From assembly GCA_963717455.1 (NCBI GenBank), contig OY970336.1, forward strand, positions 2,294,001-2,358,000: a DNA stretch of 64,000 nt. The letters are read 5' to 3'. Below, piece by piece: positions 18,522 to 26,283 of the stretch. The position numbers and the translations under genes are program-made. How positions within the stretch are numbered: the first letter of the stretch is position 1; every line of letters starts with the position of its first letter. Origin of the DNA: Bog-473 sp963717455 (lineage in GTDB: Bacteria; Actinomycetota; Acidimicrobiia; Acidimicrobiales; RAAP-2). The notes under the pieces were generated by a model. The model did no database searches. It saw nothing but the letters and a program-made list of their open reading frames with translations, and was not told the origin of the DNA.

Positions 18522-19136
18522 TCAGCGCGAGAGCACACCCTCCGATGCCAGGGCCCGTCGCGCATCGTCCACGCCCCGCACGTGCCGGGCCACGAAACCC
18601 GACGCCTGTGCCCCCGTGACATTGGCCGCGTTGTCGTCAAGGAAGAACACGCGTTCGGGTGGGACGGGCAGCCTCACCGCGACCTCCTCGAAGATCTCGC
18701 GGTCAGGCTTGACCATCCCGAGCTCGAAGGAGAGGAAGCGGAGCTCGAAGGCCTCGGTGACCGGGGTCGCCTCATGGCTGGTGTGCCACTGGACAACGTT
18801 GGTGTTCGACAGGCAGCCGACGCCGGCGGCGTCCCGCACCGCGGTGACGAGCTCCACCGCCCCGGGGTAGGGGCCGTTCGACCATGAGCCGAATTCCTCG
18901 AGGAACGCGGCCGGCTCCAGGTCGAGGCTCCAGTCGCCGACGACGCCGGCAGCGAAGTCCTCGGGTGAGCAGCGGCCGGCCTCGAAGCTGCGCACCCAGC
19001 GGCAGGCGAGCCAGCGTTCCCACAGCTCCTCGTCGGTGCCGATCCCGCTCAGCTCCCGCATCTTGCCGACGCCTCCGGGGTCCACGAGCACGCCGCCCAG
19101 GTCGAAGAGCACGAATTCGATGCCAACTGCCGCCAT
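18522..19136 (-). CDS. HAD-superfamily hydrolase
   Basis: This 204-residue protein shows HAD motif I as FVLFDLGGVLVDPGG (residues about 8-22), motif II near CLSNTNVVQWH, and motifs III/IV as MVKPDREIF and FFLDDNAANVTGAQASGF. The pattern resembles the YihX and epoxide-hydrolase-like subgroup. It should be a small-molecule phosphatase or dehalogenase-like enzyme; the substrate is unknown. The ATG is preceded by TAGCAT with 7 bases between, in line with leaderless transcription. Its neighbours are not obviously linked in function. Confidence 0.85.
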   Translation of the reverse strand: MAAVGIEFVLFDLGGVLVDPGGVGKMRELSGIGTDEELWERWLACRWVRSFEAGRCSPEDFAAGVVGDWSLDLEPAAFLEEFGSWSNGPYPGAVELVTAVRDAAGVGCLSNTNVVQWHTSHEATPVTEAFELRFLSFELGMVKPDREIFEEVAVRLPVPPERVFFLDDNAANVTGAQASGFVARHVRGVDDARRALASEGVLSR

Positions 19137-19143
19137 GGTGGCG

Positions 19144-19149
19144 ATGCTA
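19144..19149 (-). promoter_or_regulatory. Putative -10 element TAGCAT of a leaderless gene
   Basis: On the minus strand TAGCAT is followed by 7 bases and the ATG of the HAD gene at 19136. Confidence 0.45.
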
Positions 19150-19242
19150 CGGGCGGCGTCTGGGCGAGGTTTTAGGATACTCTTTTTGTGGGGCGGTCAC
19201 CGCTACGCTCCCCGGGTCGGGGCCGAGGAAAGGGAGGACCGC

Positions 19243-20280
19243 GTGAAGCTGTCCATGACGCTGAGTTATGCCGGAGGGTTCGAGGAGTCGGCCCGCCAGG
19301 CCGCGGAGCTGGAGAAGGTCGGCATCGACGTCGTGTGGGTGGCCGAGGCGTACAGCTTCGACGCGCCGAGCTTCATGGGGTACCTGGCGGCCAAGACCGA
19401 GCGGGTGGGCATCGGCTCGGCCATCCTGCCCATCTACAGCCGCACGCCCACGCTGATCGCCATGACGGCGGCGGGTATCGACGCCATCTCGGGCGGCCGC
19501 TGCCAGCTGGGGATCGGGGCATCGGGTCCCCAGGTGATCGAGGGCTTTCACGGCGTGCCCTACGACCGCCCGATCACCCGCACCCGGGAGATCATCGAGA
19601 TCTGCCGCGACGTGTGGGCCCGCGAGGCCCCGCTGGAGCACGACGGTCCGGCGTACCACATCCCGCTGCCGGCGGGGGAGGGCACGGGCCTCGGCAAGGC
19701 GCTCAAGATCATCAACCACCCGGTCCGCCCCCGCATACCCATCTGGGTCGCCGCCCTCGGCGAGAAGAACGTCGCCATGACCGCCGAGGTGGCCGACGGG
19801 TGGCTGCCGATCTTCTTCGTCCCCGACAAGGCCAAGGAGGTCTTCGGCCCCGCCCTCGCCGCCGGGTCCGCCAAACGGGACCCGTCGCTCGGCACCCTGC
19901 AGATCGCCGCCGGCGGCATCCTGGCCATCGGCGAAGAGTCCGAGGTCGGCCACATCCGCGAGCTCGGCCGGGGCGCGGCCGCCCTCTACATCGGCGGCAT
20001 GGGCGCCAAGGGGAAGAACTTCTACAACGCGCTGGCCTGCCGCTACGGCTACGAGAAGGAGGCGGCGGAGATCCAGGACCTCTACCTGTCGGGCGAGAAG
20101 GAGGCGGCGGCGGCGCTCGTGCCCGCCGAGCTGCTCGAGACCACGTCGCTCTGCGGGCCCGAGTCCTACATCAAGGAGCGCGTGGCCGCTCTGGCCGAGG
20201 TGGGCGTGACGCACCTGAGCGTGACGCCGGTCGGCGCCGATGCGGTCGCCATGATCGAAAAGCTGCGAAGCTGGGTCTGA
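19243..20280 (+). CDS. LLM-class (luciferase-like) F420- or flavin-dependent oxidoreductase
   Basis: This 345-residue TIM-barrel protein resembles F420-dependent dehydrogenases and monooxygenases. It shows ARQAAELEKVGIDVVWVAEAYSFD at the N-terminus, GSAILPIYSRTPTLIAMTAAGID, GRCQLGIGASGPQVIEGFHG (a cofactor-phosphate loop) and RIPIWVAALGEKNVAMTAEVADGWLP. GTG 19243 follows GGGAGG at good spacing. It is the first gene of a run with the D-aminoacylase-like gene, 17 bases away. F420 use is inferred from the branch and from the actinobacterial setting; FMN use is not excluded. The substrate is unknown. Confidence 0.88.
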   Translation: MKLSMTLSYAGGFEESARQAAELEKVGIDVVWVAEAYSFDAPSFMGYLAAKTERVGIGSAILPIYSRTPTLIAMTAAGIDAISGGRCQLGIGASGPQVIEGFHGVPYDRPITRTREIIEICRDVWAREAPLEHDGPAYHIPLPAGEGTGLGKALKIINHPVRPRIPIWVAALGEKNVAMTAEVADGWLPIFFVPDKAKEVFGPALAAGSAKRDPSLGTLQIAAGGILAIGEESEVGHIRELGRGAAALYIGGMGAKGKNFYNALACRYGYEKEAAEIQDLYLSGEKEAAAALVPAELLETTSLCGPESYIKERVAALAEVGVTHLSVTPVGADAVAMIEKLRSWV

Positions 20281-20297
20281 CCGACAGAGGAGCAGCC

Positions 20298-22016
20298 ATG
20301 CACGACCTGATCATCCGGGGCGGCACGATCGCCGACGGATCGGGCCGGCCCACGAGGACCGGTGACGTCGCCATCGACGGCAGTGTCATCACCGCGGTCG
20401 GAGAGGTCGAGGGCGCCGCCCGCCGTGAAGTCCCCGCCGACGGCCGGCTGGTGACGCCGGGCTGGGTCGACATCCACACCCACTACGACGGCCAGGCCAC
20501 CTGGGACCCCGAGGTCTCCCCGTCCGGGTGGCACGGGGTGACCACCGTCGTCATGGGCAACTGCGGCGTCGGGTTCGCACCGGCCCGGGACTCGGACCGC
20601 GAGTGGCTGATCCAGCTCATGGAGGGCGTGGAGGACATCCCCGGCAGCGCGCTGGCCGAGGGCATGAACTGGAACTGGGAGACCTTCGGGGAGTACCTCG
20701 ACGAGGTGGAGCGGACGCACCGCGTGCTCGACGTGGCGAGCCTCATCCCGCACGGCGCGCTACGGGCCTACGTCCTGGGCGAGGGCCGGGCCAACGACAC
20801 CGCGAACGCAGAGGAGATCGCCGAGATGGCCGCGATCGTGCGGGAGGCCGTGCACGCCGGCGCCGTCGGTGCCTCGACCACACGCACCATCCTGCACCGG
20901 GCCAAGGACGGCGAGTTGGCCGCCGGCACCACCGCCCCCGCCGACGAGCTGGTGGCCATCGGCGAGGCGCTCGGCAAGGCGGGGCACCGCGTCTTCTCCG
21001 TGGCGAGTGACATGCGGGACCTCGACCACGAGTTCGCCTGGATGTCGGAGATCTCGGTGCGGGCCGGCGTGCCCGTCACCTATCAGGTGCTCCAGGCCGA
21101 CTTCGCCCCCGACCTGTGGCGCGAGTGGATCGACCGCGGCGTTGCCGCCAACCGGCGTGGCGCGTGGCTGGTCCCCCAGGTGGCGGGCAAGCCGACGTCG
21201 TTGATGGTGGGGTTCCAGTCCACCACGCACCCCTTCGCGCATCACCGCGCCTACCAGGAGATCGCCGGCCTCCCGCTGGCCGAACGCGTGGCGCGGCTGC
21301 GCACGCCCGAAGTACGGGCGGCCATTCTCGGTGAGGAACCGCGGCCCGGTGGCTTCGTCGAGCTGCTGCGGGCCAACCTGCACAAGCTGTTCCCGCTGGG
21401 CGACCCGCCCGACTACGAGCCGCCGCCCGAGCGCAGCGTCACCGCACTCGCCGCCGCGCAAGGCCGCACCACCGACGAGGTGCTCTACGACCTGATGCTC
21501 GGCCGTGACGGCACGGAGCTCCTGTACCTGCCCCTCCTCGACTACGCGGCGTGCAACCTCGATGCGGTGCGCGAGATGCTCGTCCATCCGGCCACGGTTC
21601 TCGGGCTCGGTGACGGCGGGGCGCACTGCGGTGTGCTGTGCGACGCCAGCCTCCCCACGTTCATGCTGGCGCACTGGGCCCGCGACCGCTCCCGGGGCGA
21701 GCGGCTCTCCGTCGAGACGGTGGTTCACCTGCAGACCCGGCGTACCGCAGAGCTCTACGGCTTCCGCGACCGCGGGCTGCTGGCGCCGGGATTCCTGGCC
21801 GACGTCAACGTGATCGACCACGACGCGCTGGCGCTCGACCCGCCCGAGATGGTCTACGACCTCCCGGGCTCGGGGAAGCGGCTGATCCAGCGGGCGCGGG
21901 GCTATGTGGCGACGGTCAAGTCGGGGGTCGTGGTGCGCGAGCACGACGAGGCGACGGGCGCGCGCCCCGGCCGGCTCCTGCGCGGGCCGCAGCCGCAGCC
22001 GGTGCCGTCGGCCTGA
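20298..22016 (+). CDS. N-acyl-D-amino-acid deacylase-like amidohydrolase
   Basis: This 572-residue protein belongs to the amidohydrolase_3 group. It begins LIIRGGTIADGSGRP, carries the metal-binding VDIHTHYDGQ (residues about 60-70) and GVTTVVMGNCGVGFAP, and has the C-terminal return DGGAHCGVLCDASLPTF and ELYGFRDRGLLAPGFLADVNVID. Relatives hydrolyse N-acyl-D-amino acids, but many homologues in such clusters act on other amides. ATG 20298 follows AGAGGAG. A second paralogue lies at 26280-28031. The next gene is convergent, with one base between the two coding regions. Confidence 0.88.
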   Translation: MHDLIIRGGTIADGSGRPTRTGDVAIDGSVITAVGEVEGAARREVPADGRLVTPGWVDIHTHYDGQATWDPEVSPSGWHGVTTVVMGNCGVGFAPARDSDREWLIQLMEGVEDIPGSALAEGMNWNWETFGEYLDEVERTHRVLDVASLIPHGALRAYVLGEGRANDTANAEEIAEMAAIVREAVHAGAVGASTTRTILHRAKDGELAAGTTAPADELVAIGEALGKAGHRVFSVASDMRDLDHEFAWMSEISVRAGVPVTYQVLQADFAPDLWREWIDRGVAANRRGAWLVPQVAGKPTSLMVGFQSTTHPFAHHRAYQEIAGLPLAERVARLRTPEVRAAILGEEPRPGGFVELLRANLHKLFPLGDPPDYEPPPERSVTALAAAQGRTTDEVLYDLMLGRDGTELLYLPLLDYAACNLDAVREMLVHPATVLGLGDGGAHCGVLCDASLPTFMLAHWARDRSRGERLSVETVVHLQTRRTAELYGFRDRGLLAPGFLADVNVIDHDALALDPPEMVYDLPGSGKRLIQRARGYVATVKSGVVVREHDEATGARPGRLLRGPQPQPVPSA

Positions 22017-22017
22017 G

Positions 22018-23511
22018 TTAACGCGAGGCGGCGGCCCGCAGCACGTCGGCGAACCCCCGGACCTGCAGGGCGGTGATGCGCGTCCCGTCCGTCTCGAAGA
22101 CGTCGCGCACCGTGCGCTCCGTCCCCCCCAGGTGGACGTCGATGTCCACCCTCACGGTCGAGCCGTCGATCTGCAGCGGCGCCGGGTCGGGGCGGAAGTC
22201 CTCGAACACGAACGTGTGCTCGGTGTAGTACGCCAGGATGTCCTCGTACCCGCGGCGGCGGTCGCCGTCCACGTCGAAGGTCGCGTCGGGCGCGAAGACC
22301 CGCCGCAGGAGCCCGGGGTCCTGCGCGGTGACGGCAGCGAAGTAGTCGTCGATCAGGCCCGCCACCCCGTCTTGGCGCGGCGGCAACCCGTAGAGCTCCC
22401 GCGCGTTGAGGCCGAGCACACGGATCTGCGTGGCGGTGGGGCACGGGGCGATGGTCGCCCGCAGCGCGTCAACGGCGCCGGGGAAGGTGGCGTCGTGGTG
22501 CGGGTAGTCACTGCCCCACACGATGCGCTCGGGGCCGACGAACGGCGCCAGCGCCGGCAGCGTCTGTTCGTCGACCTCGAAGCTGATGGCGCACTGGCGG
22601 GCGAAGTACTCCGAGGGGCGCAGCCGCATGTCGGGGCAGAAGCCGCCGAAGGACTCGGCCTGCTCGTCCAGGCGCTCGAGCCAGAACGGGGCCCACCCGC
22701 CGCAGGACTCGAGGAAGATGCAGCGCAGGCCCGGATGGCGCTCGAGCACCCCGAACGCGATGAGCTGGGCGCAGGCCAGCATCTGCTCGAACGGGTGCGA
22801 CAGGGCGTGCAGGACCAGCGGGTTGAAAGGGCGGTCCGACCCGAGCGTCGGCACGATGACCGAGCTGCCCTCGTGGATCCCGATGGGCACGTCCAGCTCC
22901 TCGGCGGCGTCCCACACGACGTCGTAGGCGCGGTCGGAGAGCGAGCGGCCGTGACACGGGTTGGGGCGGACGAAGCCCGCCCGGAAGCCGAGCTGGGTGA
23001 TGGCCCGGCGCAGCTCGTGCGCGGCGGCGACCGGGTCCTGCAGGGGCAACAGGGCGGCGCCGAACAACCGGGCCGGATCCGCGGCGCAGTACGTGGACAG
23101 CCAGTCGTTGTAGTCCACGGCCAGGCCGACCGCGGCCTCGGCTTCCTCGACCACCGAGAAGTACAGCCCGAGGGTGGGGTAGAGCACGGCCTGGTCGATG
23201 CCCTCGGCGTCCATGTCGGCCAGCCGGGCCCTGGGGTCCGACCCGCCCGGGTGCGCGTCGGCCAGCGGGCGGAAGGCAGAGGGGTCGTCGAAGGTGGAGC
23301 CCGGCCGGGCCAGTGTGCCGAGCGGCACGGCCAGGATCTCGGTACCGCCGACGGTGACATGTTCGTAGCCGTGGGCATCCGCCGTGATCCCCGGGCGGTG
23401 CGCGTCGGGCAGCTCGGCCCAGGCACTCAGCGGCTCGACGACGTGCCCGTCGGCGTCGACCACCGGGCCGGCGCGGGGCGGCAGCGGGGTGATCCCGCCC
23501 GGGACGCTCAC
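22018..23511 (-). CDS. Amidohydrolase (ACMSD-like, amidohydrolase_2) fused to an NTF2/SnoaL-like domain
   Basis: This 497-residue protein has two domains. Residues about 1-370 are a TIM-barrel amidohydrolase: VVDADGHVVEP, LADMDAEGIDQAVLYPTLG, IHEGSS, IFLESCGGWAPFWLERLDE and VWGSDYPHHDATFPGA. Residues about 375-497 (LIDDYFAAVTAQDPGLLRRVFAPDATFD through the last strand) look like a SnoaL/NTF2-type cone, which often binds small hydrophobic molecules. The GTG start overlaps the stop of the next amidohydrolase gene (GTGA), so the two are coupled. Relatives are decarboxylases or hydrolases; the fusion is uncommon. Confidence 0.82.
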   Translation of the reverse strand: MSVPGGITPLPPRAGPVVDADGHVVEPLSAWAELPDAHRPGITADAHGYEHVTVGGTEILAVPLGTLARPGSTFDDPSAFRPLADAHPGGSDPRARLADMDAEGIDQAVLYPTLGLYFSVVEEAEAAVGLAVDYNDWLSTYCAADPARLFGAALLPLQDPVAAAHELRRAITQLGFRAGFVRPNPCHGRSLSDRAYDVVWDAAEELDVPIGIHEGSSVIVPTLGSDRPFNPLVLHALSHPFEQMLACAQLIAFGVLERHPGLRCIFLESCGGWAPFWLERLDEQAESFGGFCPDMRLRPSEYFARQCAISFEVDEQTLPALAPFVGPERIVWGSDYPHHDATFPGAVDALRATIAPCPTATQIRVLGLNARELYGLPPRQDGVAGLIDDYFAAVTAQDPGLLRRVFAPDATFDVDGDRRRGYEDILAYYTEHTFVFEDFRPDPAPLQIDGSTVRVDIDVHLGGTERTVRDVFETDGTRITALQVRGFADVLRAAASR

Positions 23512-24740
23512 GGCGCCGGTCGGCGCCAGTCGTCGACCGGCGGCAGCGGGTGGCGGAACAGCCGGGAGGCGTTGCCGCCCGCCACGGCGCGCAACTCGTC
23601 GTCGGGCAGCATCCCCCAGGTCGCGGCGAGCACGTCCTGGGTGTCGGGCCACGAGGAGTCGGCGTGGGGGTAGTCGCTCTCCACCATGATGTGGTCGATT
23701 CCGATGACGTGGCGCTGGGCGACGGCCGACGGGTCGTCGATGGAGCAGAACCAGAAGTTGCGGCGCAGCACGTCGCTCGGGAGCAGGTCGGAGGGCCAGG
23801 CGTGGCTCTCGTTGCCCGACGCCGAGTGCGCCAGCACGTAGTCGGCCCGGTCCATCAGCATGGGCACCCAGCCGATCCCGCCCTCGGACATGGCCACCGC
23901 CAGCCTCGGGAAGCGCAGCGGCACACCGGACCACAGCCACTCGCCCGCCGCCAGCAGCGCGTTGACCGGGAACACGGTGGGCAGCAGCTCGAAGGGCGGG
24001 TCGGGCGAGGGGAGCGGGGCCCACGAGGAGGCCCCGGTGTGGAGGCACACCACGGTCTCGGTCTCCTCGCAGGCGGCGAAGAAGGGGTCCCACTCGCCGC
24101 TGAAGATCGAGGGCAGGCGGAGCTGGGCCGGGAACTCGGGGAAGCTCACCGCCTTGAAGCCGCGTGCCGCGTTGGCGCGCACCTCGGCCGTGGCGACCTC
24201 GATGTCGGCCAGCCACGGCAGCTGCAAGGGGATGATGCGGTCGGGGTGGGGACCGGCCCACTCCTCGAGGTGCCAGTCGTTGAAGGCGCGCAGGCAGGCC
24301 AGGCCGAGCGCGCCGTCGTGCGCCCGCGAGTAGACGGCGCCGCAGAACCCCGACACGAGGGACGGGAAGCAAAGCGAGGCCCAGACGCCCGCCCGGTCCA
24401 TGTCCTCCACTCGGGCGCCGATGTCGAAGCAGCCGGGGCGCATCTCGTCGAAGCGGGCCGGCTCCATACTCCACTCCACGCGGGGGCGGCCGACCACGGC
24501 GTTGAGGCCCACGTTGGGGTAGCGGCTCCCCTCGAAGACCCAGGACTGCGTGCCGCGCTCGTCCTCGACCACCTGCGGTGCGCCCTCCTGCAACGACGCG
24601 GGCAGGCGGCCCTCGAACAGGTCGGGCGGCTCGATCAGATGGTCGTCGACCGAGATCACCGGGACCCGGATCGGCCTGTGCTCGGGATCGGGTAACAGCG
24701 TCGCCCGGTGCTCCACCTGATCCGTCTCGACGGCTCCCAC
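23508..24740 (-). CDS. Amidohydrolase family 2 (ACMSD-like) protein
   Basis: This 410-residue TIM-barrel hydrolase or decarboxylase shows VISVDDHLIEPPDLFEGRLP near the N-terminus, RVEDMDRAGVWASLCFPSLV, FPRLAVAMSEGGIGWVPMLMDRADY, HIMVESDYPHADSSWP and NASRLFRHPLP at the end. Proteins of this type, common in actinobacteria, belong to the amidohydrolase_2 family and often act on aromatic or heterocyclic breakdown products. It is the first gene of a two-gene operon with the fused amidohydrolase. The GTG start lies 9 bases after a TAGTGT hexamer and is divergent from the aldehyde dehydrogenase gene. Confidence 0.85.
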   Translation of the reverse strand: MGAVETDQVEHRATLLPDPEHRPIRVPVISVDDHLIEPPDLFEGRLPASLQEGAPQVVEDERGTQSWVFEGSRYPNVGLNAVVGRPRVEWSMEPARFDEMRPGCFDIGARVEDMDRAGVWASLCFPSLVSGFCGAVYSRAHDGALGLACLRAFNDWHLEEWAGPHPDRIIPLQLPWLADIEVATAEVRANAARGFKAVSFPEFPAQLRLPSIFSGEWDPFFAACEETETVVCLHTGASSWAPLPSPDPPFELLPTVFPVNALLAAGEWLWSGVPLRFPRLAVAMSEGGIGWVPMLMDRADYVLAHSASGNESHAWPSDLLPSDVLRRNFWFCSIDDPSAVAQRHVIGIDHIMVESDYPHADSSWPDTQDVLAATWGMLPDDELRAVAGGNASRLFRHPLPPVDDWRRPAP

Positions 24741-24749
24741 GAGAAGGTG

Positions 24750-24755
24750 ACACTA
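24750..24755 (-). promoter_or_regulatory. Putative -10 element TAGTGT
   Basis: On the minus strand TAGTGT is followed by 9 bases and the GTG at 24740. It lies in the short divergent region shared with the aldehyde dehydrogenase gene. Confidence 0.35.
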
Positions 24756-24789
24756 TCGTCAGCAAAGTCGGCCGGCCCGGGGGGTGCGC

Positions 24790-26283
24790 ATGACCACACA
24801 CGTCGACGACGTCATGACCGGCGTCGGACTCCTCATCGACGGCGCGGTCGTGCCGGGCGCCGAGGGCACCTACCCGGTGACGAACCCGGCCCGACCGGCC
24901 GAAGTCGTCCTCCAGGCCCCGGCCACCTCCCCAGCGCAGCTCGACCGGGCCGTGGACGCGGCACGCCGGAGCCAGCCCACCTGGGCCGCGCTGGGGATGG
25001 AGGAGCGGACGGCGGCCGTCATCGCCGCCACGAAGGCCGCCGCGGCCGCCGTCGAGGCGGGCGACCTCGCCCGCCTGCTGACCCGTGAGCACGGCAAGAT
25101 CTACTGGGAGGCCGTCTTCGACGCCGGCACCATGGCGGGGATGGCCGCCGCCTTCGCGCCGGTGGTCGCCGAGGCACTGGCGCCGCGGGTGCTCAGCGGC
25201 GGTGCCACCGCCGTGGAGTGGGTGCCGCACGGGGTCGTGGCCGCCGTCCTCCCCTTCAACTGGCCCGTCTCGGTCATGGCCAACAAGATCCTCCCCGCGC
25301 TGCTCGCGGGGAACGCCGTCGTCGTCAAGGCACCCCCGACGTGCCCGGGCACCGTGCTGCTCGTGGCCGCGGCAATGGCCGACCTGCTGCCTCCCGGCGT
25401 GCTCAACGTGGTCAACGGCCCCCACCCCGCGCTCGGCGCCGCGCTGGTGAGCCACCGCGGCGCCGACATGGTCTCCTTCACCGGGGGCACCACCACGGGA
25501 CAGGCCGTGATGGGCGCGGTGGCAGCGACGACCCGTCCCATGGTGCTCGAGCTCGGTGGCAACGACGCCGCCATCCTCGCCCCCGACCTCGAGGTCAACG
25601 GGGAACTGGCGGACCGGCTCGTCGGCGCGGCCTTCGACAGCAGCGGGCAGATCTGCATGGCGATCAAGCGGCTCTACGTACAGCGCGGGCGCCTGGACGA
25701 CGTCGTGGCCGCGATGCAGGAGCGTCTCTCGCACCACGTCGTGGGCGACGGCCTGGCCGACGACGTGACGATGGGCCCGGTGCACACCGCGCGCGCCCGC
25801 GACCGGGTGGAGGGCTTCATCGGCGAGGCGGACGCCGCCGGTGCGGCCGTGCTGCGACCGGCACGGGTGCGGGCCGACGACGTGGACGCCGGGGGCTACT
25901 TCGTGTCTCCGGCGCTGGTGGTCGGCCCGCCGCCCGATTCGGCGATCGTGCGCGAGGAGCAGTTCGCTCCGGCCCTGCCGGTGCTCCCGTACACCGATCT
26001 CGACGAGGCCGTCGGCGCGGCCAACGACACGCCGTTCGGGCTCTGCGCGTCCGTCTGGAGCAACGACGACGCGCTGGCCGCCGACGTGGCAGCACGGCTC
26101 GAGGCCGGCACCGTGTTCGTCAACGCGCACGGGATCTCGGCCATCGACATGCACGCGCCGATGGGTGGGTGGAAGCAATCCGGCTTCGGCCTCGAGCTGG
26201 GCACCGAGGGCATGCAGGCGTACGCACGGCAGCGGGTGACGGTGCGCCGTCCGGGTCAGGGGTCGTGGGGAGTGCCCGCATGA
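24790..26283 (+). CDS. Aldehyde dehydrogenase (NAD(P)-dependent)
   Basis: This 497-residue enzyme oxidises an aldehyde to an acid. The cofactor-binding segments are VLPFNWPVSVMANKILPALLAGNAVVVKAPP and FTGGTTTGQAVM. The general-base Glu is in LELGGND and the catalytic Cys is in FDSSGQICMAIKRLYV. GGWKQSGFGLELGTEG closes the C-terminus. All key residues are present and the length is normal. ATG 24790 follows a G-rich stretch; a GTG two codons earlier is possible. The stop overlaps the ATG of the next amidohydrolase gene (ATGA), so the two are coupled. Confidence 0.92.
   Translation: MTTHVDDVMTGVGLLIDGAVVPGAEGTYPVTNPARPAEVVLQAPATSPAQLDRAVDAARRSQPTWAALGMEERTAAVIAATKAAAAAVEAGDLARLLTREHGKIYWEAVFDAGTMAGMAAAFAPVVAEALAPRVLSGGATAVEWVPHGVVAAVLPFNWPVSVMANKILPALLAGNAVVVKAPPTCPGTVLLVAAAMADLLPPGVLNVVNGPHPALGAALVSHRGADMVSFTGGTTTGQAVMGAVAATTRPMVLELGGNDAAILAPDLEVNGELADRLVGAAFDSSGQICMAIKRLYVQRGRLDDVVAAMQERLSHHVVGDGLADDVTMGPVHTARARDRVEGFIGEADAAGAAVLRPARVRADDVDAGGYFVSPALVVGPPPDSAIVREEQFAPALPVLPYTDLDEAVGAANDTPFGLCASVWSNDDALAADVAARLEAGTVFVNAHGISAIDMHAPMGGWKQSGFGLELGTEGMQAYARQRVTVRRPGQGSWGVPA

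Noticed and set aside
19188..20297. An open frame continuing upstream from the D-aminoacylase-like gene through the LLM gene
   Set aside because: It is a shifted-frame shadow of the LLM gene; the real start at 20298 has a good ribosome-binding site and the family N-terminus.
22018..26178. A 4.1-kb open frame on the minus strand that covers several genes
   Set aside because: Only the part 22018-23511 has a conserved protein. The rest is antisense to the aldehyde dehydrogenase and other genes and is open only because of high GC.
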